NCBI GenBank assembly: GCA_035460165.1
Contig: DATHWW010000011.1
Coordinates: 1-64,000, forward strand
DNA length: 64,000 nucleotides
Direction of reading: 5' to 3'
Source: MM2 sp035460165
GTDB taxonomy: Bacteria > Pseudomonadota > Gammaproteobacteria > Burkholderiales > Methylophilaceae
Shown here: one piece after another, positions 35,579 through 44,561 of the stretch
How the letters are laid out: each line of letters begins with the position of its first letter
How positions within the stretch are numbered: the first letter of the stretch is position 1
Notes under the pieces: model-generated
Seen by the model: only the letters and a program-made list of their open reading frames with translations
Databases searched by the model: none
Told to the model about the DNA's origin: nothing
Position numbers and translations under genes: made by a program

Positions 35579-36973
35579 ATGGAATATAAAGTCATCGATA
35601 CACAAATTGCCCCCACAGGCCGGCTGGAAGTACTCTCCAAAACAGAAGCGACAAAACTCCTCAATCGCGGGCATGGCAGTTTGCACCAGCTCTATCGCGA
35701 CTGCTCGTTGGCCGTGCTCAATACCGGCAACGAGCTCGACAACGCCAAGGAGCTGCTGGAGCGCTACAGTACTTTCGATATCCATATCATCCAGCGGCCG
35801 CGCGGCATCAAGCTGGACATCGTCAATGCGCCGGCCACCGCCTTTGTCGACGGCAGGATGATCGTCGGTATCCAGGAGCATCTATTCTCCGTGCTGCGCG
35901 ACGTGATCTTCGTGCACGAAGAGATTTCCGGGAATCTGCGCTTCGATCTGGAAACCTCGGAGGGCATTACCGAGGCCATTTTTCATATCCTGCGCAACGC
36001 TTCCGTGTTGCGGCCGCGCACCGAACCGAATGTCGTGGTGTGCTGGGGCGGCCACTCCATCAGCCGCGAGGAATACGAATACACCAAGCTGGTCGGCTAC
36101 CAGTTGGGCCTGCGCGGTTTCGACATCTGTACCGGCTGCGGGCCCGGCGCGATGAAGGGGCCGATGAAAAGCGCTGCCATCGGGCATGCCAAGCAACGTG
36201 TCGGCAAGAGGCGCTATATCGGCTTCACCGAGCCGGGGATCATTGCCGGAGAACCGCCGAATCCTATCGTCAACGAGCTGGTCATTTTGCCGGACGTGGA
36301 AAAGCGGCTGGAGGCCTTCCTCCGTTTCGGCCACGGCTTTGTCGTTTTTCCCGGTGGCGCGGGCACAACCGAGGAAATCCTGTACATGCTGGGCGTACTG
36401 CTGCACCCGGATAATGCAGAGCTGCCATTTCCGCTGATATTGACCGGGCCGAAAAGCACGGAAGATTACTTTCGCCAGATCGATTCCTTCATCGGCGATA
36501 TCCTGGGGCCGGAAGCGCAGCGCCTTTACAAGATCATCATCGACGACCCGGCGCAGGTAGCGCTGGAAATCCAGGCCGGCATCAAACTGGTGCGCAATTT
36601 CCGCAGGCAGCACCGCGATGCCTACTACTTTGATTCGCAGCTCAAGATCGAACACGAATTGCAGAAGCCTTTCCACCCCACGCACGAAAACATGAGCAAG
36701 CTGAAGCTGCACAAGCACCTGCCCAAACACACGCTGGTCGCCAACCTGCGGCGCGCGTTCTCGGGCATCGTGGCGGGCAATATCAAGGATGCGGGGATAC
36801 GCGCGATCGAAAAACATGGGAAATTCGAGATCCACGGCGACGCGGCCATCATGCAAAGGATGGATGCGTTGCTGACCGCTTTCATCGAACAAAAGCGGAT
36901 GAAGCTGACGGGAAAATACGATCCTTGCTACCGGATCGTGGTCGATATTCCTGCTGAGGCTGCACAGGGATAG
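35579..36973 (+). CDS. ppnN: Nucleotide 5'-monophosphate nucleosidase PpnN
   Basis: A 464-aa LOG-family enzyme that splits purine and pyrimidine nucleotides into base and ribose 5-phosphate; the E. coli enzyme is tuned by (p)ppGpp. The N-terminal domain (1-150) and C-terminal DUF3412-type domain (about 345-460) flank the Rossmann core with CWGGHSI, TGCGPGAMKGPMKSA and the signature FPGGAGTTEEILYMLGVL. The length agrees with E. coli YgdH/PpnN. It stands alone between divergent and convergent neighbours and has its own terminator. Confidence 0.94.
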   Translation: MEYKVIDTQIAPTGRLEVLSKTEATKLLNRGHGSLHQLYRDCSLAVLNTGNELDNAKELLERYSTFDIHIIQRPRGIKLDIVNAPATAFVDGRMIVGIQEHLFSVLRDVIFVHEEISGNLRFDLETSEGITEAIFHILRNASVLRPRTEPNVVVCWGGHSISREEYEYTKLVGYQLGLRGFDICTGCGPGAMKGPMKSAAIGHAKQRVGKRRYIGFTEPGIIAGEPPNPIVNELVILPDVEKRLEAFLRFGHGFVVFPGGAGTTEEILYMLGVLLHPDNAELPFPLILTGPKSTEDYFRQIDSFIGDILGPEAQRLYKIIIDDPAQVALEIQAGIKLVRNFRRQHRDAYYFDSQLKIEHELQKPFHPTHENMSKLKLHKHLPKHTLVANLRRAFSGIVAGNIKDAGIRAIEKHGKFEIHGDAAIMQRMDALLTAFIEQKRMKLTGKYDPCYRIVVDIPAEAAQG

Positions 36974-36977
36974 GCAA

Positions 36978-37006
36978 TAAAAAAGGGGCAATCGCCCCTT
37001 TTTTAT
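36978..37006. terminator. Bidirectional terminator between ppnN and ycaC-like gene
   Basis: AAAAAAGGGGC, loop AATC, GCCCCTTTTTTATT. The A and T tracts on both sides let it work for both converging genes. Confidence 0.9.
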
Positions 37007-37021
37007 TCGCTGTGCAGAGCC

Positions 37022-37648
37022 TTACTTGTTCGCGGTGAGCGTGGTGTACGAGTTGATGAGGTTGCGATAGTCCGGGATGTGGTTGGAGCACAGCGCCGCC
37101 AAACCCTCGATGTCGCGGCGCCAGTCGCGATGCAGTTCGCATGCCATGCCGAACCACGTCATCATCTGGACGCCAGCCGCCGACATGCGGTCCCAGGCGG
37201 CATCGCGCGTCATTTCGTTGAAGGTGCCGGAGGCATCGGCGACCACGAACACCTCGAAGCCTTCCTCGATCGCGGACAGCGCGGGGAATGCCACGCACAC
37301 TTCGGTCACCACGCCGGCGATGATGAGCTGCTTCTTGCCGGTGGCCTTGATCGCCTTGACGAAATCTTCGTTGTCCCAGGCGTTGATCTGGCCGGGGCGG
37401 GCGATGTAGGGCGCGTCCGGGAACATCTCCTTCAGCTCGGGCATCAACGGGCCGTTGGGGCCGGTTTCGAAGCTGGTCGTCAGAATGGTTGGCAGGTTGA
37501 AGAATTTGGCGGCGTCGGCCAGCGCCAGCACGTTGTTCTTGAAGCGGTCCGGATCAATGTCGCGCACCAGGGAGAGCAGGCCGGCCTGGTGATCCACCAG
37601 CAGCACAGCGGCGTTGTCGCGGTCGAGACGTACGTAGGGCTTGTTCAT
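37022..37648 (-). CDS. YcaC-type isochorismatase-family hydrolase
   Basis: A 208-aa cysteine hydrolase from the ATG at 37648 (AAAGGAAA upstream). The predicted triad matches YcaC numbering: D19 in LLVDHQAG, R84 in IARPGQINAW and C118 in VVTEVCVAF. YcaC proteins form octamers. The true substrate is unknown. It lies downstream of a pirin gene on the same strand, and both diverge from a LysR regulator, a grouping often linked to quinone or electrophile stress. Confidence 0.9.
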   Translation of the reverse strand: MNKPYVRLDRDNAAVLLVDHQAGLLSLVRDIDPDRFKNNVLALADAAKFFNLPTILTTSFETGPNGPLMPELKEMFPDAPYIARPGQINAWDNEDFVKAIKATGKKQLIIAGVVTEVCVAFPALSAIEEGFEVFVVADASGTFNEMTRDAAWDRMSAAGVQMMTWFGMACELHRDWRRDIEGLAALCSNHIPDYRNLINSYTTLTANK

Positions 37649-37702
37649 GTTGTTTCCTTTCAAAGTTATCAAGAGTTACGAATCAAAAAATCCGGCCTGG
37701 CG

Positions 37703-38569
37703 TTATGCCGCTGCCTGGATAAAACGGCCTTGGTTGTAGTCATCGATCGCCTGGTGGATTTCCTCCACGCTGTTCATGACAAAGGGGCCATGGCCAACCA
37801 CCGGTTCATTCAGCGGCTCCCCGTTCAACAGCAACAGGACGGTGTCCTGCTGCGCTTCCAACACCAGCTCGGTGCCCGTGTGCTGCATCACGGCCAACTC
37901 GGCAGGACGGATGGTGTGTACACCGCCCAGCCCGACCGCGCCGTGCAGCACGAACACAGCGGTGGTGTGGCCTTCCGGCAGGGTAAAGGTCGTCGTGCTG
38001 CCGGCATTGAGCCGCACGTCCCATACGTTCATCGGGCTGAAGGTGTGCGCCGGGCCTGGCTGGCCTGCGTACTCACCTGCAATCACGCGCACCTTGCCTG
38101 CATGGTCGGCGAGCTGTATTTCAGGAATCTGCGCGTTGGTGATGCCCTGGTAACCGGGCTTGGTCATCTTGTCCTTGGCCGGCAGGTTGACCCACAGCTG
38201 GATCATCTCGAACGGCCCGCCGGTCTTGGCATAGTCCTCGCCGTGGTATTCCTCGTGGATGATGCCGGAACCGGCGGTCATCCATTGCACATCGCCGGGG
38301 CCGATGGTGCCGCCCGCGTCGGTGGAGTCGCGATGCGAGACCTGGCCGTCGTAGACAATGGTGACCGTCTCGAACCCGCGGTGCGGGTGCTGACCCACGC
38401 CGCGGCGTTGCTCGGTGGGCTCGAAGCGAGCCGGGCCGGCGTAGTCCATGAGCAGGAACGGCGACACTTGTTCGGCGATGTCGCGATAAGAAAAAATGCT
38501 TTGCACGGGAAAACCGTCACCCACCCAGTGGTTGCCGTTGCTGCGCTTGATAAAGACCAGTTTTTTCAT
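37703..38569 (-). CDS. Pirin family protein
   Basis: A 288-aa bicupin. The N-terminal cupin holds the metal-binding His pattern of pirins (GVGQHPHRGFETVTIVYDG, then MTAGSGIIHEEYHGED), and the C-terminal cupin has TFTLPEGHTTAVFVLHG. Bacterial pirins can be quercetin 2,3-dioxygenases or metabolic regulators; which one applies is not shown. The start at 38569 has AAAGGAA upstream. A second, distinct pirin is at 62040-62918. Confidence 0.92.
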   Translation of the reverse strand: MKKLVFIKRSNGNHWVGDGFPVQSIFSYRDIAEQVSPFLLMDYAGPARFEPTEQRRGVGQHPHRGFETVTIVYDGQVSHRDSTDAGGTIGPGDVQWMTAGSGIIHEEYHGEDYAKTGGPFEMIQLWVNLPAKDKMTKPGYQGITNAQIPEIQLADHAGKVRVIAGEYAGQPGPAHTFSPMNVWDVRLNAGSTTTFTLPEGHTTAVFVLHGAVGLGGVHTIRPAELAVMQHTGTELVLEAQQDTVLLLLNGEPLNEPVVGHGPFVMNSVEEIHQAIDDYNQGRFIQAAA

Positions 38570-38634
38570 GATTGTTCCTTTCCTGATTTCGATTACGTGC
38601 TCGATGGGTGTCACTATAGGCTCCGAAGATTTAG

Positions 38635-38650
38635 TACACTAGACGGTGTA
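38635..38650. promoter_or_regulatory. LysR-type operator between pirin and lysR
   Basis: TACAC-TAGACG-GTGTA is a 16-bp dyad of the T-N11-A kind, 34 bases before the lysR start and 66 before the pirin start. It is placed to control both directions. Confidence 0.55.
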
Positions 38651-38683
38651 ATTTGAAATTACTTTTCAATAAACGGAACAATC

Positions 38684-39586
38684 ATGGATTTCAACGAAGC
38701 GGCGGTGTTCGTTAAGGTAGTGCAGGCAGGCGGCTTCAGTGCCGCAGCGCGGCAACTGGGCCTACCGACCTCGACGGTGAGCACGCGCGTTTCACGGCTG
38801 GAACAGCGGCTGGGCATCACCCTGCTGCAGCGCACGACGCGGCGGCTGCACCTCACCGAGGCGGGCACGGCTTACTTTCACCATGCTTCGCTGGGCCTGG
38901 GCTATATGCTGGAAGCAGAGGCCGCCGTCGACGAGGCGCGCCAGCAGCCGCAGGGCAAGCTCAAGGTGACGGCGCCGGCGGACCTGGGCGACACACTGCT
39001 CGCGGGCTTAATCGAGCGCACGCAGCGTGAATTCCCGGCGCTGGAGATGGAGTTGCTGTTGACTGACCGCTATGTAGACCTGGTGGCGGACGGGGTGGAC
39101 GTGGCGATCCGCACCGGCACGCTGCGCGACTCCAGCCTGGTGGCCAAGTCGCTCGGCACGGTGCGCTGGGGCATATTCGCGAACCGCGATTACTTGCGGC
39201 ACGCACCGCCGCTGGAAGAACCGCAGCACCTGCACGCGCACCCGTGCCTGCAGTTCACGCCGATGGGGCGCGACGCGTGGGAGTTGAACAATGGCCATCA
39301 CGGCATCACCATTCCGCTGTCCGGCCGCGCGATGGCCAACAACATCGGCGTGGTGCGCTCCATGGCGTTGAATGGGCAAGGCGTGGCGCTGCTGCCGACC
39401 TTTATTTGCAAGCCGGAGCTGCTCGTCGGCGATCTGGTGCGCGTGCTGCCGGACTGGCATGGCCGGGCCGACCCGGTGCACCTGGTCTATCCGCGCCAGC
39501 GTTTCATGCCGCCCAAGCTGCGTGCCTTTATCGATCTCGCGCAGACGGAATTGCGGCAATGGTTCGAGGAAGCGCCTGCGCTTTAG
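38684..39586 (+). CDS. LysR family transcriptional regulator
   Basis: A 300-aa regulator. The winged HTH is at the N-terminus (FVKVVQAGGFSAAARQLGLP followed by TSTVSTRVSRLEQRLG). The effector domain starts near residue 90 (GKLKVTAPADLGDTLLAGLI) with the LTDRYVDLVADGVDVAIR block. This places it in the group of LysR proteins that control neighbouring redox genes. It is transcribed away from pirin and ycaC, its likely targets. Confidence 0.93.
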   Translation: MDFNEAAVFVKVVQAGGFSAAARQLGLPTSTVSTRVSRLEQRLGITLLQRTTRRLHLTEAGTAYFHHASLGLGYMLEAEAAVDEARQQPQGKLKVTAPADLGDTLLAGLIERTQREFPALEMELLLTDRYVDLVADGVDVAIRTGTLRDSSLVAKSLGTVRWGIFANRDYLRHAPPLEEPQHLHAHPCLQFTPMGRDAWELNNGHHGITIPLSGRAMANNIGVVRSMALNGQGVALLPTFICKPELLVGDLVRVLPDWHGRADPVHLVYPRQRFMPPKLRAFIDLAQTELRQWFEEAPAL

Positions 39587-39635
39587 TAGCACATTTTTAC
39601 CGTCGCACCCTAAGTCACAAAGGAACAACAAAACC

Positions 39636-40202
39636 ATGACCGACACACTCCACCCCGAAGAAAACGCGACTGCCGTCATTACCCACCGCGTGCGGGAAGG
39701 CCATCAAAACGACTACGAAAACTGGCTGAAGGAGATCGGCGCCGTCGCCAAGTCGTATCCCGGCCATTTGGGCGTGATGATCATCCGCCCGGTGCCCGAC
39801 GCCACCTTCACGTATACCATCGTCATTCGCTTCGATACGCGCGGCCACCTGCTGACCTGGATGGAGTCGGCGGATCGCAAGCGCCTGATCGAGAAGGTGC
39901 AGCCCTGGCTGATGGAGGATGACCGCTACCTGGTGCAGAGCGGGCTGGATTTCTGGTTCACGCCGGAAGGGATCAAGCCGAAGTTTCCGAAGCGCTGGAA
40001 ACAGAGCGTGGTGACGTGGTCGGCGATTTTTCCGCTGGTGCTGGGCATTTCGATGGCGGTGGAATACCTGCGGCGCGCTCTTGGTATTGCCGATCATCAT
40101 TACCTGCAGTTGCTGTTGATTACGGGGGTCGTGGTATGGCTGATGGTGTACATCGTGATGCCGCGCTATACCAAGCTGGTACATCGCTGGCTGTATCGAT
40201 GA
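39636..40202 (+). CDS. ABM-domain monooxygenase-like membrane protein
   Basis: A 188-aa protein with an N-terminal antibiotic-biosynthesis-monooxygenase ferredoxin-like domain (about 10-105: AVITHRVREGHQNDYENWL, GHLGVMIIRPVPD, TYTIVIRFDT). Two membrane helices follow at the C-terminus (VVTWSAIFPLVLGISMAVEY and LLLITGVVVWLMVYIVMP). This fusion occurs in many proteobacteria, with no proven reaction. The ATG at 39636 follows AAGGAACAAC. It is likely co-transcribed with the LysR gene 49 bases upstream. Confidence 0.87.
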   Translation: MTDTLHPEENATAVITHRVREGHQNDYENWLKEIGAVAKSYPGHLGVMIIRPVPDATFTYTIVIRFDTRGHLLTWMESADRKRLIEKVQPWLMEDDRYLVQSGLDFWFTPEGIKPKFPKRWKQSVVTWSAIFPLVLGISMAVEYLRRALGIADHHYLQLLLITGVVVWLMVYIVMPRYTKLVHRWLYR

Positions 40203-40353
40203 CGCCGCCACCCTCCTGACATTTGTCCGTGCTGGAATAGCACATGACAGCAAGTTAATGGTTGACATGGCAACACCCCGCTGTAGCATGGTAGGTCAGA
40301 AATTCGGCAGGTTAAGAAGGCAATAACCGCCCACGCCGTTGAGGGGAGTCCAT

Positions 40354-42321
40354 ATGCCCTTGTACATACTGCAGATGGAAAAAGGCTTTTTCTGGCTTTT
40401 GATAAGCATGTGTATTCCGTTTGTCTCCCTTCCGGCAGCCGCAGATACTCCCCCACTCCCTTCGTTTGCGGACATGACCATTGAGGAACTCGGCAATATC
40501 GAGATCACCTCGGTTTCCAAGAAACCGCAAAGCCTGTCGGATGCCGCCGCTTCCGTGTTCGTTATCACCAGCGAGGATATCCGCCGCTCCGGTGCCGCAA
40601 CGTTGCCCGAAGCCTTGCGCCTGGCTCCGAATCTGCAAGTTGCCCAGGTAAGCGCCAGCGGCTATGCCATCTCCGCGCGTGGCTTGAATGGCACGAACGG
40701 CAGCGCGCCCAACAAATTGCTGGTCCTCATCGACGGCCGCTCGGTATATTCGCCGCTTTTTGCAGGGATATTCTGGGATGTTCAGGATGTGATGCTGGAG
40801 GACGTGGAGCGTATTGAAGTCATCAGCGGTCCCGGCAGCACGCTATGGGGCATCAACGCGGTCAATGGCGTCATCAATGTCATCACCCGCTCGGCCAAGG
40901 ATACCCAAGGCGCCCTGGTTTCGGCACGCGTCGGCAATATCGGCAACGACACTGCATTGCGCTATGGCGGTGCTGTGGGAGCCGGAGGACATTTCCGGGT
41001 GTATGGGAAAGCATCCAACCGGGAAGATACGTCGTTGGAGAACGGCACCGACATTTCCGACGGGTGGAACAGAAACCGGATCGGTTTCCGCATGGACTGG
41101 AATCACCCGGCGGATCAGGTCAGCATCATGGGCAATGCCTATGAAGGCGATATCGGCCAGCCCCAGCCAGGGTCCGTTTCGGTGACCGGCACGACCTTGT
41201 CACTCGGTACCATCTCCATTTCCGGCGTCAATCTAACCGCCCATTGGGAACATCTGCTCGATAGCGGCTCCAGGATACATTTTCAGGCCTATTACGACCG
41301 AACCTTACGCGAAGTCCCGCCGACCTTTAGCGACGCCACGAACATTTTCGATGTGCAGTTCCAGCATTCGCTGAAACCGATAGGTAGGCATGCCCTGGTA
41401 TGGGGTGCCAATTACCGCTATAGCAAGGATGAATTCAGCAACGACAGCCCGATTTTTGCCATCCTGCCCGAGAGGGAAAATCAAAGCTGGCTGAGTTTAT
41501 TCGGGCAGGACCAGATAGCCCTGACAGAAAACCTGAATCTCACCCTGGGCGCACGGCTGGAACGGAATGACTATACCGGCTATGAATTCTTGCCCGATGC
41601 CAGACTGGCCTGGAAGGTTAACCCCAACCATCTCCTGTGGACTGCGGTATCGCGGGCAGTACGCGCGCCCTCCCGTCTCGATGCCGACGCCTTCGTGCCA
41701 AGGGATCCGCCATTTCTGCTGCGCGGCGGCCCCGATATCAAATCGGAAACAGCCACCGTCTATCAGCTTGGCTATCGCGGGCAGATCAGCTCCAAGCTCA
41801 ATTTCGAGATCACGGCTTTTCATAACGATTATGACGACTTGAGAACCCAGGAGATCGATTTCAGCGGCCCATTTGTGGTATTTGCCAATGAAATGGATGG
41901 CTCTGCCCATGGGCTGGAAATGTGGGGCACGTATCAGGTATTGCCGAAGTGGCGTATCAGCGCGGGGCTTACTACACTCAATCAGGATCTGGAGCTCAAG
42001 TCCGGAAGCAATGACCTGACCGCCCCGGACGGGGCAGGCAGGGACCCTTCCCATACCTGGCAGATACGCTCCTCATTCAATATAGCGCATGACAAGGAAT
42101 TCGATTTAGCGGTACGGCATGTGGGCGAGCTATCCAGCCCGGAAGAAGTACCCGAATATACGGCCGTCGATGCGCGTTTCGGCTGGCGGGTGCGCAAGGA
42201 TATCGAACTGTCTGTTATTGGCCAGAATTTGCTGGGTACCGAACATGCAGAATATGGCGCGCGCCAGTTCCGCAGTGAAATTCCCCAGGCGGTATTTTTT
42301 AGAGTGGTCTGGCAGCCATAA
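40354..42321 (+). CDS. TonB-dependent outer membrane receptor
   Basis: A 655-aa receptor. After a signal sequence (FFWLLISMCIPFVSLPAAAD) comes the N-terminal stretch DMTIEELGNIEITSVSKKPQ, the TonB-box region of the 'vitamin B12-like' subfamily. The plug follows (VFVITSEDIRRSGAATLPEA, IDGRSVYSPLFAGIFWDVQD, RIEVISGPGSTLWG, NAVNGVINVITR), and then the 22-strand barrel ending in aromatic-rich strands (AVFFRVVWQP). The ligand is not evident. GAGGGGAG lies just before the ATG at 40354. Confidence 0.93.
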   Translation: MPLYILQMEKGFFWLLISMCIPFVSLPAAADTPPLPSFADMTIEELGNIEITSVSKKPQSLSDAAASVFVITSEDIRRSGAATLPEALRLAPNLQVAQVSASGYAISARGLNGTNGSAPNKLLVLIDGRSVYSPLFAGIFWDVQDVMLEDVERIEVISGPGSTLWGINAVNGVINVITRSAKDTQGALVSARVGNIGNDTALRYGGAVGAGGHFRVYGKASNREDTSLENGTDISDGWNRNRIGFRMDWNHPADQVSIMGNAYEGDIGQPQPGSVSVTGTTLSLGTISISGVNLTAHWEHLLDSGSRIHFQAYYDRTLREVPPTFSDATNIFDVQFQHSLKPIGRHALVWGANYRYSKDEFSNDSPIFAILPERENQSWLSLFGQDQIALTENLNLTLGARLERNDYTGYEFLPDARLAWKVNPNHLLWTAVSRAVRAPSRLDADAFVPRDPPFLLRGGPDIKSETATVYQLGYRGQISSKLNFEITAFHNDYDDLRTQEIDFSGPFVVFANEMDGSAHGLEMWGTYQVLPKWRISAGLTTLNQDLELKSGSNDLTAPDGAGRDPSHTWQIRSSFNIAHDKEFDLAVRHVGELSSPEEVPEYTAVDARFGWRVRKDIELSVIGQNLLGTEHAEYGARQFRSEIPQAVFFRVVWQP

Positions 42322-42358
42322 GCCGGTCAAGTCCTATGCTTCGTGTGGAGAAAACCCC

Positions 42359-42823
42359 TTGGTTCTCAGAGTAGGATTGATCTCCGATACGCACGGGCTA
42401 CTCCGGCCGGAGGCTATCGAATTCCTGCGCGGGAGCGATTTCATCGTGCATGCCGGCGACATCTGCGCACTTGAAACTCTCTCCCAGCTCGGCGTTCTCG
42501 CACCGGTCACTGCCGTCAGGGGAAACAACGACCGCGGTCCGTGGGCAGAAAACTTACGCAGCGCCGAGTTCCTGCGGGCCGGTGCAATCACGATCTACGT
42601 CGTCCATGACCTGGCCGACCTCGACATCGATCTATCGTCGGCCGGAGTCCGGGTCGTGGTTTCAGGCCACTCGCACAAGCCGCATATTGAAGAACGACAC
42701 GGTGTCCTTGTCGTGAACCCCGGCAGCGCGGGCCCAAGAAGGTTTCGCCTCCCCATTGCCGCAGCCGAGTTGTTTATCGAGGGGGAATCGGTAACCGCAC
42801 GCATCACCGAGCTGGTCAACTGA
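42359..42823 (+). CDS. YfcE/MJ0936-type metallophosphoesterase
   Basis: A 154-aa calcineurin-like phosphoesterase. The metal-ligand motifs are complete: GLISDTHG, FIVHAGDIC, VRGNNDRG, VVHDLAD and the C-terminal VSGHSHKPHIE followed by VLVVNPGSAGPRR. The start is probably the TTG at 42359 with GGAG upstream, because the longer in-frame extension lies inside the TonB receptor gene. Family members hydrolyse phosphodiesters in vitro; the cell substrate is unknown. Confidence 0.88.
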   Translation: MVLRVGLISDTHGLLRPEAIEFLRGSDFIVHAGDICALETLSQLGVLAPVTAVRGNNDRGPWAENLRSAEFLRAGAITIYVVHDLADLDIDLSSAGVRVVVSGHSHKPHIEERHGVLVVNPGSAGPRRFRLPIAAAELFIEGESVTARITELVN

Positions 42824-42848
42824 CAAGCCCGTCTCAGCAGGACCCACC

Positions 42849-43424
42849 TTACTCCTCGACTGAGTTAGCGTCGGCTAATTTCTCCTGGCTCTCCGCCCCA
42901 TCCCCCAGTTTCACGCTGCCGTCCGGCATCGGCACTTCGATGGGGGCTACTTCTACCTTCGTCACACCCTCCTTCAGGGTAAGGCCAATTTCCTCCGCCT
43001 TGGCGGGCGAGAGGTCCACGATGCGGCCCTGTATATAGGGTCCGCGATCCTGAATGGTCACTTCGGTACTCTGGCCGGTTTCCAGGTTGGTCACCTTTGC
43101 CCGGGTACCGAGCGGCAGCGTCTTGCTGGCGGCATTGTCGTCGAGGGGGTCCATTTTGTTGCCGTCCGCCATTTTTTTATTGGTGAACTTATGCGAATAG
43201 ATGGAGGCTTTGCCGACTTGCTTGTCGCCGGAGCGGTCGAGCTTGGGCTTGGCTTTGACAGACTGAGGCGCCGGCGCTTCTTGCGCCGCAGCGTCATGGG
43301 CGGCCGCAAATGGCAGGGCGAACAAGGCAATACCGGCGGCTATGGTCAAAACCAATTTGGCCAGCCTGTGCGGTTCGCGCATACCCAAGTTCGGGTCTTC
43401 GTTGATTGCCGAGTAGTGGATCAT
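42849..43424 (-). CDS. RlpA-like septal ring lytic transglycosylase domain protein
   Basis: A 191-aa exported protein with the double-psi beta-barrel of RlpA: GKASIYSHKFTNKKMADGNK, LPLGTRAKVTNLETGQ, VTIQDRGPYIQGRIVDLSPA with the catalytic-region Asp. The signal segment is LVLTIAAGIALFALPFAAAHDAAA. The SPOR domain of classical RlpA is absent, as in short homologues. GGAGG precedes the ATG at 43424; an internal ATG at 43382 would give a more standard signal peptide. Confidence 0.87.
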   Translation of the reverse strand: MIHYSAINEDPNLGMREPHRLAKLVLTIAAGIALFALPFAAAHDAAAQEAPAPQSVKAKPKLDRSGDKQVGKASIYSHKFTNKKMADGNKMDPLDDNAASKTLPLGTRAKVTNLETGQSTEVTIQDRGPYIQGRIVDLSPAKAEEIGLTLKEGVTKVEVAPIEVPMPDGSVKLGDGAESQEKLADANSVEE

Positions 43425-43554
43425 GAGGGCCTCCAGAATGCGTATTCCATAAAATTGCGACCGCATGCTCAGCCATAAGTTGACGCGACTAGGCTGATCG
43501 GGCCTGGCTCGGCAAGGGTCTGTTGCCGTCAGGCGACAAAAAAAATGCGCATTA

Positions 43555-43628
43555 AATGCAACTAATAAGTTGCATTAATCGGCCGCCTGCTCCATACTCC
43601 ATTAACGCAACCATTAGGCTGCCTAATG
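43555..43628. promoter_or_regulatory. Two perfect dyads upstream of the SRPBCC/ArsR operon
   Basis: AATGCAAC-TAATAA-GTTGCATT (43555-43576) and CATTAGGC-T-GCCTAATG (43612-43628) are both perfect with 8-bp arms. They lie in the leader of an operon that ends in an ArsR-type regulator, so autoregulation through one of them is likely. Confidence 0.6.
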
Positions 43629-43651
43629 ATTTCCACGACAAGGAGCACATC

Positions 43652-44125
43652 ATGACCATCACCTCTGATACAGACCAGATCGAACGCAGCATCGTCATCA
43701 ACGCCGCGCGTGAACGTGTATGGAGAGCCCTCTCAAATGCCGAGGAGTTCGGTACGTGGTTCGGCGCGAACCTGAAGGGCGAGACCTTTGCCCCCGGCCA
43801 GCGCGCGCGGGGAATAATCGACAGCGCAATGTGCGGGCATGATGACTGCTATTTCGACGTGGTCATCGAGCGCATGGAACCGCAGGACCTGCTCTCGTTC
43901 CGCTGGCACCCCTATGCCATCGACCCCGCCGTGGACTACACGGTGGAGCACCCGACGCTGGTGACCTTTACGCTGAAAGACGCCCCGGGCAACGGTACGC
44001 TGCTCACGGTAATGGAATCCGGCTTCGACAACGTGCCCCCGGCCCGCCGCCTGGAAGCCTTCCGCATGAACGACCGCGGCTGGGAATATCAATTGAACAA
44101 CATCGCCAGCCATGTCAGCGCATAA
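43652..44125 (+). CDS. SRPBCC (AHSA1-like) domain protein
   Basis: A 157-aa single-domain START-like protein: IERSIVINAARERVWRAL and EEFGTWFGANLKGETFAPGQ at the N-terminus, then RMEPQDLLSFRWHP and TLLTVMESGFDNVP. Such proteins bind hydrophobic ligands and are often encoded with an ArsR-type regulator, as here. AAGGAG precedes the ATG at 43652. The regulator overlaps its 3' end by 14 bases. Confidence 0.9.
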   Translation: MTITSDTDQIERSIVINAARERVWRALSNAEEFGTWFGANLKGETFAPGQRARGIIDSAMCGHDDCYFDVVIERMEPQDLLSFRWHPYAIDPAVDYTVEHPTLVTFTLKDAPGNGTLLTVMESGFDNVPPARRLEAFRMNDRGWEYQLNNIASHVSA

Positions 44126-44498
44126 CGGCAAGACGAACGACGCGGGCCCGCGCGACACCGGCCTGCCCGCGATCGTTCGCTCCAGCGAGACGCTCGCGAG
44201 CGTGTTCGCGGCACTGGGCGACCCCACGCGCCTGAAGCTCGTGGCGGTGCTCTGCGCGGGCGGCGCGCTTTCGATCGCGCAGCTGACGGTGAACACCGAT
44301 ATCAGCCGACAGGGCGTAACCAAGCACCTGCAGGTGTTGGCCGACGCTGGCGTGGTGCGCGACGTGAAGATGGGGCGCGAACGGCTCTGGCAACTTGATC
44401 CGGCGCAGATCGAGGAAGCAAAACGGACGCTGGAGGTGATTGGCAGGCAGTGGGATGTGGCGTTGGGCAAGCTCAAGGCATTTGCAGAGTCGCCTTGA
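44112..44498 (+). CDS. ArsR family transcriptional regulator
   Basis: A 128-aa winged-helix repressor: LASVFAALGDPTRLKLVAVL is the family N-terminal helix, ISRQGVTKHLQVLADAGVVR the recognition helix, and MGRERLWQL the wing. No metal-binding cysteine cluster (ELCVCDL type) is present, so it is of the non-metal group paired with SRPBCC proteins. It overlaps the upstream gene. Confidence 0.92.
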   Translation: MSAHNGKTNDAGPRDTGLPAIVRSSETLASVFAALGDPTRLKLVAVLCAGGALSIAQLTVNTDISRQGVTKHLQVLADAGVVRDVKMGRERLWQLDPAQIEEAKRTLEVIGRQWDVALGKLKAFAESP

Positions 44499-44561
44499 TC
44501 ACACTCGCCCATGGGTTAAACGCGTCAAGTGGGCTTCATATTTGGGCTGGCTTTACACGCG

